Part shown: positions 40,673 to 50,227 of the stretch, in pieces
Numbering within the stretch: position 1 is the first letter of the stretch
Layout: each line of letters opens with the position of its first letter
From: Caryophanales bacterium UBA4694
GTDB taxonomy: Bacteria > Bacillota_I > Bacilli_A > RFN20 > CAG-288
Assembly (NCBI GenBank): GCA_002404835.1
Contig: DHKM01000012.1
Coordinates: 1 to 63,964, forward strand
DNA: 63,964 bases
Direction of reading: 5' to 3'
Notes under the pieces: model-generated
Databases searched by the model: none
The model's input: only the letters and a program-made list of their open reading frames with translations
Told to the model about the DNA's origin: nothing
Program-made: the position numbers and the translations under genes

Positions 40673-43015
40673 ATGGACATCAAAAACAAGCTAAACAGTA
40701 AGCAGTATCAGGCAGCCTCCTCCCAAAGTGATTATCTTAGAATCATAGCTGGAGCTGGAACAGGGAAAACAAGAACCTTATCCTATAGGATCGCCTATCT
40801 TCTTGACCAGGGCATGCTTCCTCAGAGAATGGTAGCTATCACTTTTACCAACAAGGCAGCAAAGGAAATGCTGGACCGAGTCACGAATATTCTACAGAAC
40901 GAAAGCGACAGAACATTTTCTGCCATGCCTTTGATTTCTACCTTCCATGGATTCTGCTACCGTTTCCTCAAAAAGGAAATTTTCCATATTCAGGGATTCA
41001 ATAACCAGTTCAACATCGTTGATACGCAGGATCAGAATTCTATCTATAAACTTATCTTCAAAAATATGGTTAAAGGTTCCAGCAAAGAATTTGTTCAGAG
41101 CATCGTCTCAAAGGTATCCAGTTTGAAAAGCGATGGCATTTATCCGGAACAAGTGCCTGAGAAAGCAGTCTCTGCAGGGAATATTTATACCTATGAAGAA
41201 CTTATTTTTGTGTATAAGGAATATCAGAAGAACCTGAGACTTCAAAACCTTCTCGATTTCGACGACCTTCTCATGGACACTATGTTCATCATGAAGAATT
41301 TTCCGGATGTGCGTTTGGCCTGGCAGAACAAATATGATATTTTCCTTGTGGATGAATTCCAGGATACCAACACCGTTCAATACAATCTTGTGAAGCTTTT
41401 CATGAGGAAAGACAGTTTGAATCCGACAAAACTTACCGTCGTCGGGGATCCAGATCAAACCATCTATACTTGGCGAGGCGCCAAGAACGATATCATCAAG
41501 GATAGACTTCAGCGGGATTTCCATAATCTCGAAACTGTTGTTTTGGACGACAATTACCGATCCACACAACAGATTCTTGATGTGGCAAATAACCTTATCC
41601 GCCACAATACAGACAGAATGGCAAAAGATCTTCATGCTGCTAGCGGTGAAAAAGGGGAAGACGTTATCTATACGAACTATGCAAGCGGAGACAATGAAGC
41701 CTATGCTATTGCTTCAAAAATCCACAACATGATTCTCAAAAACGAATGCAATCTGAAAGATATCGCGATTATTTATCGAGCAAACTATCTTTCCAATGCT
41801 TTGGAAAAACAATTAGCTGCTTTCAAAATCCCATATCAGATTTATGGTGGATTGAAATTCTACGAAAGAGCGGAAATCAAAGATGCTCTTTCTTACCTAA
41901 GAGCTATTATTAATCCCGATGACATCTCCTTCTTACGTATCCTGAATGCTCCGACGAAAGGAATCGGTGACAAAACAATCGAAAAAGCTAGGCTGTTGAG
42001 ACAAGAAATAGGGGAAGAGACAAAACTTTTCGATGTCTTCAAATCCCATGCCGATGAGTTACACCTGACGGCAAGGAGCAAAATGGCTCTTCAAAGATTT
42101 TATTTTGCCTATCAGACCATGGAAGATGTGTATCGCTCTGATTGTGACAATGCCACTCTCCTTTCTGCCATCAAGTCTTATTTTATCAACACGGGATTTT
42201 CTGATTATGTTGCCGAAGAAGACAAAAAGAGTCAGGAAAAACTCACTTTCACGGCATCCTCGTCAACCTCCAAAGTCGATAACGTCAATGAATTCATCCG
42301 TTCCTTGACCGAAGCTTTGGATTCTCCGATTCTCGATGAGCAAGGGAATGCCAAAGATTCTACGTTGGAAGACTTCCTTATTTCTGTTGCCCTTCAGTCA
42401 GATCAAGATACAATGCAGGATGGAAGACAGATTTCTCTTATGACCGGACATGTATCCAAAGGCCTGGAATTCCCCGTTGTTTTCGTAACGGGAATGAATC
42501 AGGCTATCTTCCCATCCTATCACGCCATGATGGGTGATAGCAAAGCATCTATTGAAGAAGAAAGAAGACTGTTTTATGTTGCATGTACTCGTGCCCAAAA
42601 ACGTTTGCTTGTCTCTTCTTTCTGTGGACACAACTTCAGAACGGGAAGTGAATACATGCCATCTATGTTTATTGAGGAACTTGGAATACACAATAAAAAG
42701 AAAGACGAATCTGCTCCAGTTAACAACTACTATTCTGCAATTGGAAGTCATAGACCTACTGCCGGCAATGGATCGACATTCAAAGGAGCAGGATTAGGGC
42801 AAATACAACAATTTTCTTCCTCTTCAGCAAACAAGCCTTCTTCATCGGAACATTATGAAGTGGGTGACAAGGTTATCCATATTACATTTGGAAAAGGAGT
42901 CGTCGAGAGTGTGGATGGTCAGAAAATCAAAGTTCGATTCGATGAACAGTTTGGAGTGAAGACACTGATGATCGGATTCAAGGCCTATCGCAAAATCAAG
43001 GAGGATGAGGAATAA
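40673..43015 (+). CDS. pcrA: UvrD/PcrA-type ATP-dependent DNA helicase
   Basis: 3'-5' superfamily-1 helicase of repair and plasmid or recombination control. 780 residues. Motif Q LNSKQYQAA, motif I IAGAGTGKTRTLSYRI, motif Ia TFTNKAAKEM, motif II FLVDEFQDTN, motif III VGDPDQTIYTWRGA, motif IV region DDNYRST, motif V MTGHVSKGLEFPVVFV and motif VI RRLFYVACTRAQKRL are all present. The C-terminal tail (YEVGDKVIHITFGKGVVESV) matches the PcrA Tudor-like domain that touches RNA polymerase. Its stop overlaps the ligA start (TAATG). Confidence 0.95.
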   Translation: MDIKNKLNSKQYQAASSQSDYLRIIAGAGTGKTRTLSYRIAYLLDQGMLPQRMVAITFTNKAAKEMLDRVTNILQNESDRTFSAMPLISTFHGFCYRFLKKEIFHIQGFNNQFNIVDTQDQNSIYKLIFKNMVKGSSKEFVQSIVSKVSSLKSDGIYPEQVPEKAVSAGNIYTYEELIFVYKEYQKNLRLQNLLDFDDLLMDTMFIMKNFPDVRLAWQNKYDIFLVDEFQDTNTVQYNLVKLFMRKDSLNPTKLTVVGDPDQTIYTWRGAKNDIIKDRLQRDFHNLETVVLDDNYRSTQQILDVANNLIRHNTDRMAKDLHAASGEKGEDVIYTNYASGDNEAYAIASKIHNMILKNECNLKDIAIIYRANYLSNALEKQLAAFKIPYQIYGGLKFYERAEIKDALSYLRAIINPDDISFLRILNAPTKGIGDKTIEKARLLRQEIGEETKLFDVFKSHADELHLTARSKMALQRFYFAYQTMEDVYRSDCDNATLLSAIKSYFINTGFSDYVAEEDKKSQEKLTFTASSSTSKVDNVNEFIRSLTEALDSPILDEQGNAKDSTLEDFLISVALQSDQDTMQDGRQISLMTGHVSKGLEFPVVFVTGMNQAIFPSYHAMMGDSKASIEEERRLFYVACTRAQKRLLVSSFCGHNFRTGSEYMPSMFIEELGIHNKKKDESAPVNNYYSAIGSHRPTAGNGSTFKGAGLGQIQQFSSSSANKPSSSEHYEVGDKVIHITFGKGVVESVDGQKIKVRFDEQFGVKTLMIGFKAYRKIKEDEE

Positions 43016-45030
43016 TGGAACCAGTAGACAAAGAAAAAGAACGCGTCAAGGAACTTACCAATCTTCTTAACAAATACAACTATGAATATTATGTAAACAA
43101 TGTTTCTTTGGTATCTGATAGTGAATTCGATTCCCTCATGGAAGAACTTCAGATGCTGGAAAAGAAACGCCCGGATCTTAAGGACAGGCTTTCTCCAACG
43201 AATCACGTCGGAGGAGGTGTCATCAAAGGTTTTACACAAGTCCATCATAAGAAATATATGCTTTCTATTGCTGATGTCTTCAACGAGGAAGAAATCTGCG
43301 AGTTCGATGAAACCATCCGGAAAATCACTGGACTCAAAGAAATCGAATATATGTGCGAAGTCAAAATCGACGGTTTGGCCTGCTCGATTCTTTATGAAAA
43401 CGGCGACTTTGATATTGCTTCGACAAGAGGAGACGGATCTGTTGGTGAAGATGTTTCCCAGAATGTACTTACCATTCCGTCCATCCCTACCCATATCAAA
43501 GAAAAAAGAGAACTTGAAGTGCGCGGCGAAGTCTATATGCCCAAAGCTTCCCTTAAAGCCTGCAATGAAGAAAGACAAAAAGAAGGATTGCCTCTTTTCG
43601 CAAATTGTAGAAATGCTGCTTCAGGCTCCCTAAAACAATTGGATTCTTCTGTCACTGCAAAAAGAAAACTTTCCGCTTTTTGGTATTATGTACCGGATGC
43701 TTTATCTTTAGGATTCTATAAACATAGCGATGCTCTTGATTATATTGCTTCCTTGGGATTTGTTACCAACCCCGAAAGAAGATTGGTACATGGAATTAAG
43801 GAAGTTATCGAGTATATGCACGAATATACTCAAAAGCGGCCGGAGCTTCCCTATGATATCGATGGTCTGGTCATTAAAGTCAATGATATGAGGCTGTATG
43901 AACAGATCGGATATACCATGAAGACTCCAAAATGGGAAATCGCCTATAAGTTCCCTCCAGAAGAACAGATTACCCAGCTTCAAGACATCGAAATCACGGT
44001 CGGAAGAACAGGTAGAGTGGTTCCTACGGCTGTCTTGAGTCCGGTCAGAGTCGCTGGATCGTTGATTTCCAGAGCTACTTTGAATAATGAAGATTTTATC
44101 AAAGCCAAAGATATCCGTATCGGAGATTATGTCTCCCTTCATAAAGCTGGCGACGTCATTCCGGAAGTCGAGAAAGTCGTATTAGAACGTAGAAATCCGA
44201 ATAGCGTCCCCTATATCTTCCCTGACAGTTGTCCCTATTGCCATGAGCCTTTGACCAAAATCCAAGGACAAACCTATTGCACAAACGAACATTGCCCTTC
44301 TAGAAAAATTAACTCCCTCATCTTTTTTGCAAGCAAACAAGGCATGGATATCGATGGACTTGGAGACAAAATCATCGAAATGCTCTTCAATGAAAAAATT
44401 GTTCGTGAAGTCTTTGAGTTCTATACCCTCAAGGATCATGAGGAAGAACTGATGATGCTCGACGGAATCGGGAAAAAGACGTGCGATTCACTTTTCAAGG
44501 CCATCGAGAACAGCAAAAACAATGACTTATATATGCTGATTTCAGCTCTTCAGATACCTCTTGTCGGAAAAAAGACCGCTATCGTACTTGCTAATCATTT
44601 TCAAAATTTGGATCGCTTAAAGGAAAGCTCATTCGAAGAACTTTCCTCTCTTCAGGATGTCGGAGACATTACCGCTGATGCCATTGTTTCCTTTTTCAAG
44701 GATGAACATAATTTAGAAGTGATAGAAAAGCTACGCCAATATGGAATCAATTTTACGATTCTCCATCCGCTTGTCGAGGCCAAGGATAATTTTTTCAAGG
44801 GCAAGAAATTTGTTCTGACGGGAACCCTTTCCGTCAGCAGAGACGTCATGACCAAGAGAATTGAAGCGCTTGGCGGAAAATCTTCTTCTTCAGTCAGCAA
44901 AGCCACGGATTTTGTCCTTGCAGGAGATGAAGCAGGCTCAAAACTGGATAAAGCCAGGAAGCTGAATGTAAGAGTCTTTTCCGAAGAGGAAATCCTCCCT
45001 TTGTTACAAGAGGCAGAAGCAGAACAATAA
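43015..45030 (+). CDS. ligA: NAD-dependent DNA ligase
   Basis: Seals nicks in replication and repair. 671 residues of standard length: Ia domain (KELTNLLNKYNYEYYVNN), adenylation domain with nucleophile Lys117 in EVKIDGLACS, LEVRGEVYMP, the OB fold, a four-Cys zinc finger (CPYCHEP ... CTNEHCPSRK), helix-hairpin-helix repeats (GIGKKTCDSL, DVGDITADAI) and a C-terminal BRCT domain (KFVLTGTLSVSRDVM). The pcrA-ligA pair is conserved in Bacillota. Confidence 0.97.
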   Translation: MEPVDKEKERVKELTNLLNKYNYEYYVNNVSLVSDSEFDSLMEELQMLEKKRPDLKDRLSPTNHVGGGVIKGFTQVHHKKYMLSIADVFNEEEICEFDETIRKITGLKEIEYMCEVKIDGLACSILYENGDFDIASTRGDGSVGEDVSQNVLTIPSIPTHIKEKRELEVRGEVYMPKASLKACNEERQKEGLPLFANCRNAASGSLKQLDSSVTAKRKLSAFWYYVPDALSLGFYKHSDALDYIASLGFVTNPERRLVHGIKEVIEYMHEYTQKRPELPYDIDGLVIKVNDMRLYEQIGYTMKTPKWEIAYKFPPEEQITQLQDIEITVGRTGRVVPTAVLSPVRVAGSLISRATLNNEDFIKAKDIRIGDYVSLHKAGDVIPEVEKVVLERRNPNSVPYIFPDSCPYCHEPLTKIQGQTYCTNEHCPSRKINSLIFFASKQGMDIDGLGDKIIEMLFNEKIVREVFEFYTLKDHEEELMMLDGIGKKTCDSLFKAIENSKNNDLYMLISALQIPLVGKKTAIVLANHFQNLDRLKESSFEELSSLQDVGDITADAIVSFFKDEHNLEVIEKLRQYGINFTILHPLVEAKDNFFKGKKFVLTGTLSVSRDVMTKRIEALGGKSSSSVSKATDFVLAGDEAGSKLDKARKLNVRVFSEEEILPLLQEAEAEQ

Positions 45031-45062
45031 TGCAACAAAATTCCCGTCGAACCATTCCCATG

Positions 45063-45071
45063 TGATATAAT
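45063..45071 (+). promoter_or_regulatory. Extended -10 promoter of gatCAB
   Basis: TGATATAAT, 29 nt before gatC, with GGAGG in the leader. Confidence 0.75.
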
Positions 45072-45100
45072 TTCATTTGATTTTTTGTTTGGAGGCCAAT

Positions 45101-45418
45101 ATGATAAAAATAACGAAAGACGTCATCAACGTCTGTGCCGAAAACCTGATGTTCGAACTTAATCCGGGTCAGGCCGATCTCATCTATTCTGAATTCAATA
45201 CTGTATTGAAACAAATTGATTTCCTTAAATCCATCAAGGGTGTCGATGAAGCCCAACCGATGACCTTCCCTTATCGGGAACATCAGAAATTCATGCGTGA
45301 AGATAAGCCAAGCAAACCACTTGCTGTCAAAGATGCACTGAAGAATTCGAATACAAAATACGGAACGCAGGTCAAACTGCCGAAAGTCGTAGGTAACCAA
45401 AATGAAGTGGATGAATAA
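45101..45418 (+). CDS. gatC: Asp/Glu-tRNA amidotransferase subunit C
   Basis: 105 residues from ATG 45101, 6 nt after GGAGG; an upstream ATG at 45077 lacks a site. GatC stabilises the GatA-GatB contact in the enzyme that converts misacylated Asp-tRNA(Asn)/Glu-tRNA(Gln). The N-terminal helices (CAENLMFELNPGQADLIYSEFNTVLKQ) and the extended tail fit the family, though the similarity is modest; the position before gatA is decisive. The 3' end overlaps gatA by 17 nt. Confidence 0.88.
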   Translation: MIKITKDVINVCAENLMFELNPGQADLIYSEFNTVLKQIDFLKSIKGVDEAQPMTFPYREHQKFMREDKPSKPLAVKDALKNSNTKYGTQVKLPKVVGNQNEVDE

Positions 45419-46859
45419 ACCGATTTCCGAAATCCATAAGGCTCTTGTCGCAAAAGAAGTGACAGCTCTGGATCTCGTTGAAGAATGTATTGAAGAAGTC
45501 AAAAAAGATACTTGTAATTCCTTTGAAGCAACCGCCTTTGAAGAAGCAAGAAAACAGGCAAAGAAGATCACTGAAGTCAAAGAGGAAGAATACCTTAAAG
45601 GCATTCCTTATTTTGCCAAGGACAACTATTCCACCAAAGGAATCGAAACAACGGCATCCTCGGATATTCTGAATGGATACGTTCCTCTTTTTGATGCGAC
45701 GGTTATCAAAAAACTCAAAAATGCCGGAATGATCATGGTCGCAAAAACTACCATGGATGAATTGGCCATGGGTGGAACCGGAACAACAGGACATAAAGGA
45801 AATACGACAAACCCTTATGACCATGAAAGAATTGTCGGCGGTTCCTCTTGCGGAAGTGCAGCAAGTCTTGCTCAAGGCATTGCTCCTTTTGCCTTAGGCA
45901 GTGATACCGGAGATTCTGTCAGAAAACCGGCAAGTCATGCCGGACTTGTCGGCTTCAAAGCCACTTGGGGTAGAATCTCAAGGTACGGACTTTTCCCTTT
46001 TGCTCCTTCTATGGACGCAGTCGGATATTTTACAAGAAACGTCAAGGATGCCAGCTATGTTTTGACTGCACTTTGCGGACATGATGAGAACGATATGTCA
46101 AGTTCTTTCCGGAAAAAGGAAAAGTATCAGGATTATGTTCTCAATCATCGTACGCTGAAAAAAGTCGGCTATTTCAAAGGCGTCATGGATGCAATTACCG
46201 ATAAAGAAATCAAGAAGAACTATCAGACAATTTTGGATAAATTGTCCGAAAAAGGATTTGAAGTCATTTGCTATGATTATCCGATTGAACTTCTTGATGC
46301 CCTTTATCCAACTTATATGCTAATCAGCTGCGCCGAAGCCACTTCAAATGATGCCAATCTCGACGGAATCAAATTCGGTCCGGCAGCTCAGGGAAAGCCG
46401 AAGACCTGGCAGGAATATATGAAAGAATGCCGAACCAGAGGATTTTCTGACTTGATCAAGAGACGATTTGTCATTGGAAGTTTCTCTCTTCTTGCCGAAA
46501 ACCAGCCGGAAATGTTCAACCGTGCCCAAAAGGCCAGAAGACTGATTGTAAATGAGCTGAACAAATTCTTTGACAGCGTCGATTATCTTGTCGTTCCGGC
46601 AAGCTATTCGGTTCCGAAGAAGATAAAAGACCTCTCCACAGCTTGGTCCACCAAGCCAGACTTCTTGGATAATATCCTGACTTTAGGAAATTTCGGTGGA
46701 AATCCCTCCATTACTCTTCCGATGATGAAAGAGAACGGCTTGCCAATCGGTATCAATGTCACAGGCCGCGTTTTTGAAGACGGATACGTGTTTGGATTGG
46801 CTCAGGAGATTGAAACGATCACAGGACTGCATGATCTTGTGGCAAAGGAGGAAAAGTAA
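45402..46859 (+). CDS. gatA: Asp/Glu-tRNA amidotransferase subunit A
   Basis: 485 residues, the glutaminase/amidase subunit. Amidase-signature triad: Lys in GIPYFAKDNYSTKG, and the two serines in GGSSCGSAASLAQG and GSDTGDSVRKPASHAG. The usual GSDTGGSIRQPA is slightly changed (Gly to Asp, Gln to Lys). It releases ammonia from glutamine, which is channelled to GatB. Start ATG 45402 lies within gatC; ATG 45411 is an alternative. Confidence 0.95.
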   Translation: MKWMNKPISEIHKALVAKEVTALDLVEECIEEVKKDTCNSFEATAFEEARKQAKKITEVKEEEYLKGIPYFAKDNYSTKGIETTASSDILNGYVPLFDATVIKKLKNAGMIMVAKTTMDELAMGGTGTTGHKGNTTNPYDHERIVGGSSCGSAASLAQGIAPFALGSDTGDSVRKPASHAGLVGFKATWGRISRYGLFPFAPSMDAVGYFTRNVKDASYVLTALCGHDENDMSSSFRKKEKYQDYVLNHRTLKKVGYFKGVMDAITDKEIKKNYQTILDKLSEKGFEVICYDYPIELLDALYPTYMLISCAEATSNDANLDGIKFGPAAQGKPKTWQEYMKECRTRGFSDLIKRRFVIGSFSLLAENQPEMFNRAQKARRLIVNELNKFFDSVDYLVVPASYSVPKKIKDLSTAWSTKPDFLDNILTLGNFGGNPSITLPMMKENGLPIGINVTGRVFEDGYVFGLAQEIETITGLHDLVAKEEK

Positions 46860-46860
46860 T

Positions 46861-48309
46861 ATGGAACTCATTCCTACTATCGGTGTTGAAATCCATGTCC
46901 AGCTGAAGACCAAATCCAAGATGTTTTCCAAAGCACCAAACACTTTCGGACTTGATCCTAACTCCCAAGTCATGCCTTTGGATATGGCTTTTCCAGGAAC
47001 GATGCCTGTTGTCAATAAGGAAGCGGTAAGTTATGGTATCAAGGTAATCACTGCCTTGAATATGAAACTGGCCAAGACCATTGAATTTGATAGAAAGAAC
47101 TACTTCTATCCAGATCTTACGAAAGGATATCAGATTACTCAGCAGTTCAATCCGATTGGTACGGACGGATATGTGGAATTGAACCTTAGCGATGGGCGGA
47201 ATGTCAAAGTCAGAGTCAACAACGCGCATCTTGAGGAAGATACCGCCAAGGAAATCCACACCGGCGATATGACATTCATCAATTACAATAGAGCCGGAAT
47301 CCCTCTTTTGGAAATCGTCTCTGAACCGGATATGCATTCTGGTGAGGAAGCCATGAAATACGTTGAAGCCATTCGGGAAATTGTCACATATCTTGGAGTC
47401 AGTGATGGAAAAATGGAAGATGGTTCAATGCGCTGTGACATCAACATCTCTCTTTCTGAAAAGGGAAGCGGTAAGCTTGGAACTAAGACAGAATGCAAGA
47501 ATCTTAACACCATCATGAATATCAAATCTGCCGTTGATTATGAAGTCAAACGTCAGACGGAAATCATCGAATCCGGACAACAGGTGGAACAAGAAACCAG
47601 AAGATACGACGAAGCAAAAAAACAGACAGTTTTGATGAGAAAAAAGACGAATGCCGTTGATTACAAATATTTCCGCGAACCGAATATTATTCCGATTGAT
47701 CTGGATGAAGGATTCATTTATGATTCAATCCATTCAATGAATAAACTTCCGAATCAATATCGAATCGAATTGAAGGCTGCCGGATTGGACGATTATGAAA
47801 TCGGGGAGCTTCTCAAAGACCAAGCTTTCGTTGCCTACTTTGAAGACTGCCTCACCTTGGGAGCGAAGAACCCGAAAACTCTTTGGAATTATCTTATGGT
47901 TGATACTTTGGGTTATCTGAACAAGAATTCCACGAAGATTTCCGATATAAAATTCACCAAAGAACAGTTTGTCAGTTTGATCAACATGATTGATTCTGGA
48001 AAACTCAATTCGAAGCAGGCAAAAGAAGTTCTGCTTGTCATGCTTACCGACGGAAAAGATCCAAAGAAAGTCGTCAAAGAGAGAGGAATGGAACAGATTT
48101 CCGATGAAGGGATCATTGCTTCCATCGTCGATCAAGTCCTCTCCAGCAATCCACAAGTCGTAGAAGACTGGAAACATGGAAAAGACCATGCCATCGGCTA
48201 TCTAGTCGGACAGGTCATGAAGTTAAGCAAAGGAAAGGCAAACCCCTCTTTGGCTAAAGAAAAGATTCTTTCCATTATCGGTCCACTAGGAAAAAGAGAA
48301 GCAAAATAG
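46861..48309 (+). CDS. gatB: Asp/Glu-tRNA amidotransferase subunit B
   Basis: 482 residues from ATG 46861, 1 nt after the gatA stop, with GGAGG at proper spacing; the longer reading lies in gatA. It phosphorylates and amidates the tRNA-bound Asp/Glu. Family marks: TIGVEIHVQLKTKSKMFS at the start, RKNYFYPDLTKGYQITQQ, HLEEDTAKEIH, NRAGIPLLEIVSEPD and RCDINISL, then the helical and YqeY-like C-terminal domains that grip tRNA. Confidence 0.97.
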   Translation: MELIPTIGVEIHVQLKTKSKMFSKAPNTFGLDPNSQVMPLDMAFPGTMPVVNKEAVSYGIKVITALNMKLAKTIEFDRKNYFYPDLTKGYQITQQFNPIGTDGYVELNLSDGRNVKVRVNNAHLEEDTAKEIHTGDMTFINYNRAGIPLLEIVSEPDMHSGEEAMKYVEAIREIVTYLGVSDGKMEDGSMRCDINISLSEKGSGKLGTKTECKNLNTIMNIKSAVDYEVKRQTEIIESGQQVEQETRRYDEAKKQTVLMRKKTNAVDYKYFREPNIIPIDLDEGFIYDSIHSMNKLPNQYRIELKAAGLDDYEIGELLKDQAFVAYFEDCLTLGAKNPKTLWNYLMVDTLGYLNKNSTKISDIKFTKEQFVSLINMIDSGKLNSKQAKEVLLVMLTDGKDPKKVVKERGMEQISDEGIIASIVDQVLSSNPQVVEDWKHGKDHAIGYLVGQVMKLSKGKANPSLAKEKILSIIGPLGKREAK

Positions 48310-48432
48310 GACTTGAATTCTGTTTCGCCTTATTATCTTGATGTTTTTTCTGAATCTTTCTTCCTTTTTTCATTTACCGAATGTATAATGAAACCAGTTT
48401 CTATTTGATTTTCTTATACTGAGGATTAAAAA

Positions 48433-49050
48433 ATGACAAAGAACAAAACTGATATGCGTATCATCAAGACGAAGAAAAAACTTTCCGACGCTTTAATTCA
48501 GCTTCTGGAAGAAAGGAATTATGATGATATCAAGATATCCGATCTTTGTCTTAAAGCCGGCGTTTCAAGAGCCACCTTTTATAACAATTTCAATACGATT
48601 GATGATGTGATGAATTATTATTTCCGTTTAACGGAAGAACAAATCAAATCCATCTTTCTGAGTCGGCTGAAACAATTCAATTTTTCCTTCCGTGATGCCT
48701 ATCGTTCCTTGATTCATACTGTTCTTTCTACTATCTGCAGTACGGAAGACAACCATATTGTTTCTATTCTCAGTAGGAATAACGCGTCTCAAGTTTATAT
48801 GGCCCTTCAGGTGTTCAATGAAGAATGCGTGGAAATTCTTGTCGAATATTATAAAGACCAGATTAACGGGGTTTCTGCAGGTTTGGTAGGCTCCTATTTG
48901 GCCGGAGCCTCCACTGGCATTATCTTTTATCTTTTCCAACATCATGAAGAAGTTCAAAGCGTAGACGAAATCGAAAACCTTATTTTTGACATCACTGCCC
49001 CTATCTTCAAAGAGGTTTCGAAAAGACCATTTTTCGAGCAATCTTTATAA
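48433..49050 (+). CDS. TetR/AcrR-family transcriptional regulator
   Basis: 205 residues. Helix-turn-helix YDDIKISDLCLKAGVSRATFYNNFNTIDDVMNYYF at the N-terminus; a C-terminal helical domain resembling the TetR group with a short regulatory region. A GAGGA ribosome site precedes the start. Nothing in the immediate neighbourhood suggests a target; tgt has its own promoter. No terminator hairpin was seen in the 48310-48432 gap before it. Confidence 0.88.
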   Translation: MTKNKTDMRIIKTKKKLSDALIQLLEERNYDDIKISDLCLKAGVSRATFYNNFNTIDDVMNYYFRLTEEQIKSIFLSRLKQFNFSFRDAYRSLIHTVLSTICSTEDNHIVSILSRNNASQVYMALQVFNEECVEILVEYYKDQINGVSAGLVGSYLAGASTGIIFYLFQHHEEVQSVDEIENLIFDITAPIFKEVSKRPFFEQSL

Positions 49051-49079
49051 TTAAGATACAATCTCTGGACAAAAGCGTG

Positions 49080-49085
49080 TATAAT
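49080..49085 (+). promoter_or_regulatory. -10 box of the tgt-queA-queH operon
   Basis: TATAAT ends 8 nt before the tgt ATG; no ribosome-binding site lies between, and there is no room for a preQ1 riboswitch. Confidence 0.65.
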
Positions 49086-49093
49086 AAGGCGCT

Positions 49094-50224
49094 ATGTCCA
49101 GAGATTTTTATATTGAAATTTTACATGTCGACAAACATTGCAATGCCCGTTATGGACTTTTGCATACTCCTCATGGGGTTGTCGAGCTTCCGATGTTCAT
49201 GCCAGTCGGTACCCAAGCCACTGTCAAGATGCTTTCCCCGGAAGAACTGAAACAAATGGGAAGCGGTGTCGTTTTGGCAAACACCTATCATTTGGCCTTA
49301 AGACCTGGGGAGGATATCGTCCAAAAAGCCGGTGGTGTCCAGAAATTCATGAACTATGATGGCCCTATGCTTACGGATAGCGGCGGATACCAAGTTTTTT
49401 CGCTTACCAAGTTACGTGACAAAATTACCGAAGATGGAGTTTCTTTTAAGGATCCGCTTACCGGAAACAAGCACTTCTTTTCACCGGAAAGTGTCATGGA
49501 AATCGAAGAAAAAATCGGAGCAGATATCATCATGGCTTTTGATGAATGCGCCCCCTATCCTTGTACCAAAGAGTACATGGCCGATTCCATAGAGCGAACC
49601 ATACGTTGGGCAAAAAGGTGTCTTAGTGCCCATAAACGGACCGACCAAGCTCTTTTCGGCATATGTCAAGGCGGTGATTATGCCGATCTCAGACAATACT
49701 GTGCTGAAACACTGACTTCCCTTCCATTTGATGGTTATTCCATCGGAGGAACTGCCATCGGTGAACCGAGATTGACGGAATACCATGAAGTCGGTCTTAC
49801 CATTCCCTACCTTCCATTTGACAAACCTCGTTATTTGATGGGAATCGGTTCTCTAGATATGTTGTTCGATGGAATCCGTAAAGGAGTCGATATGTTTGAC
49901 TGTGTTCTTCCGACAAGGTTGGCAAGGCATGGTTCCATTATGACCCATCACGGAAGAATTAATATCCTCAAAGGCAAGTATGCGGACGATTTTTCTCCGT
50001 TGGATGAAGAATGTGACTGTTATGCCTGCCGGAATTACACCAAAGCATATATCCACCATCTTATGAAATGTCAAGAAGGGTTGGGAGCTAGATTATGTTC
50101 GATGCATAATATCCGATTCCTGATTCAGAGCATGGAAGAAGCTCGCGAAGCAATCAAGAACGATCGTTTCTTGGAATATGCTGCGGGAAGACTTGAAGAA
50201 TTCGGAAATGTCAGAGGTTGCTAA
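49094..50224 (+). CDS. tgt: tRNA-guanine transglycosylase
   Basis: Exchanges guanine-34 for preQ1 in GUN-anticodon tRNAs. 376 residues. The substrate loop is LTDSGGYQVFSL, the general Asp region FDECAPYP, the nucleophile Asp in MFDCVLPTRLARHG, and the zinc site CDCYACRNYT with a final His. Standard bacterial length. It heads a queuosine operon with queA and queH, the two steps that follow it. Genes for preQ1 synthesis are not in the window. Confidence 0.97.
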   Translation: MSRDFYIEILHVDKHCNARYGLLHTPHGVVELPMFMPVGTQATVKMLSPEELKQMGSGVVLANTYHLALRPGEDIVQKAGGVQKFMNYDGPMLTDSGGYQVFSLTKLRDKITEDGVSFKDPLTGNKHFFSPESVMEIEEKIGADIIMAFDECAPYPCTKEYMADSIERTIRWAKRCLSAHKRTDQALFGICQGGDYADLRQYCAETLTSLPFDGYSIGGTAIGEPRLTEYHEVGLTIPYLPFDKPRYLMGIGSLDMLFDGIRKGVDMFDCVLPTRLARHGSIMTHHGRINILKGKYADDFSPLDEECDCYACRNYTKAYIHHLMKCQEGLGARLCSMHNIRFLIQSMEEAREAIKNDRFLEYAAGRLEEFGNVRGC

Positions 50225-50227
50225 AAG

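Noticed and set aside
49051..49093. preQ1 riboswitch before tgt
   Set aside because: The -10 lies 8 nt before the ATG; there is no space for a leader RNA.
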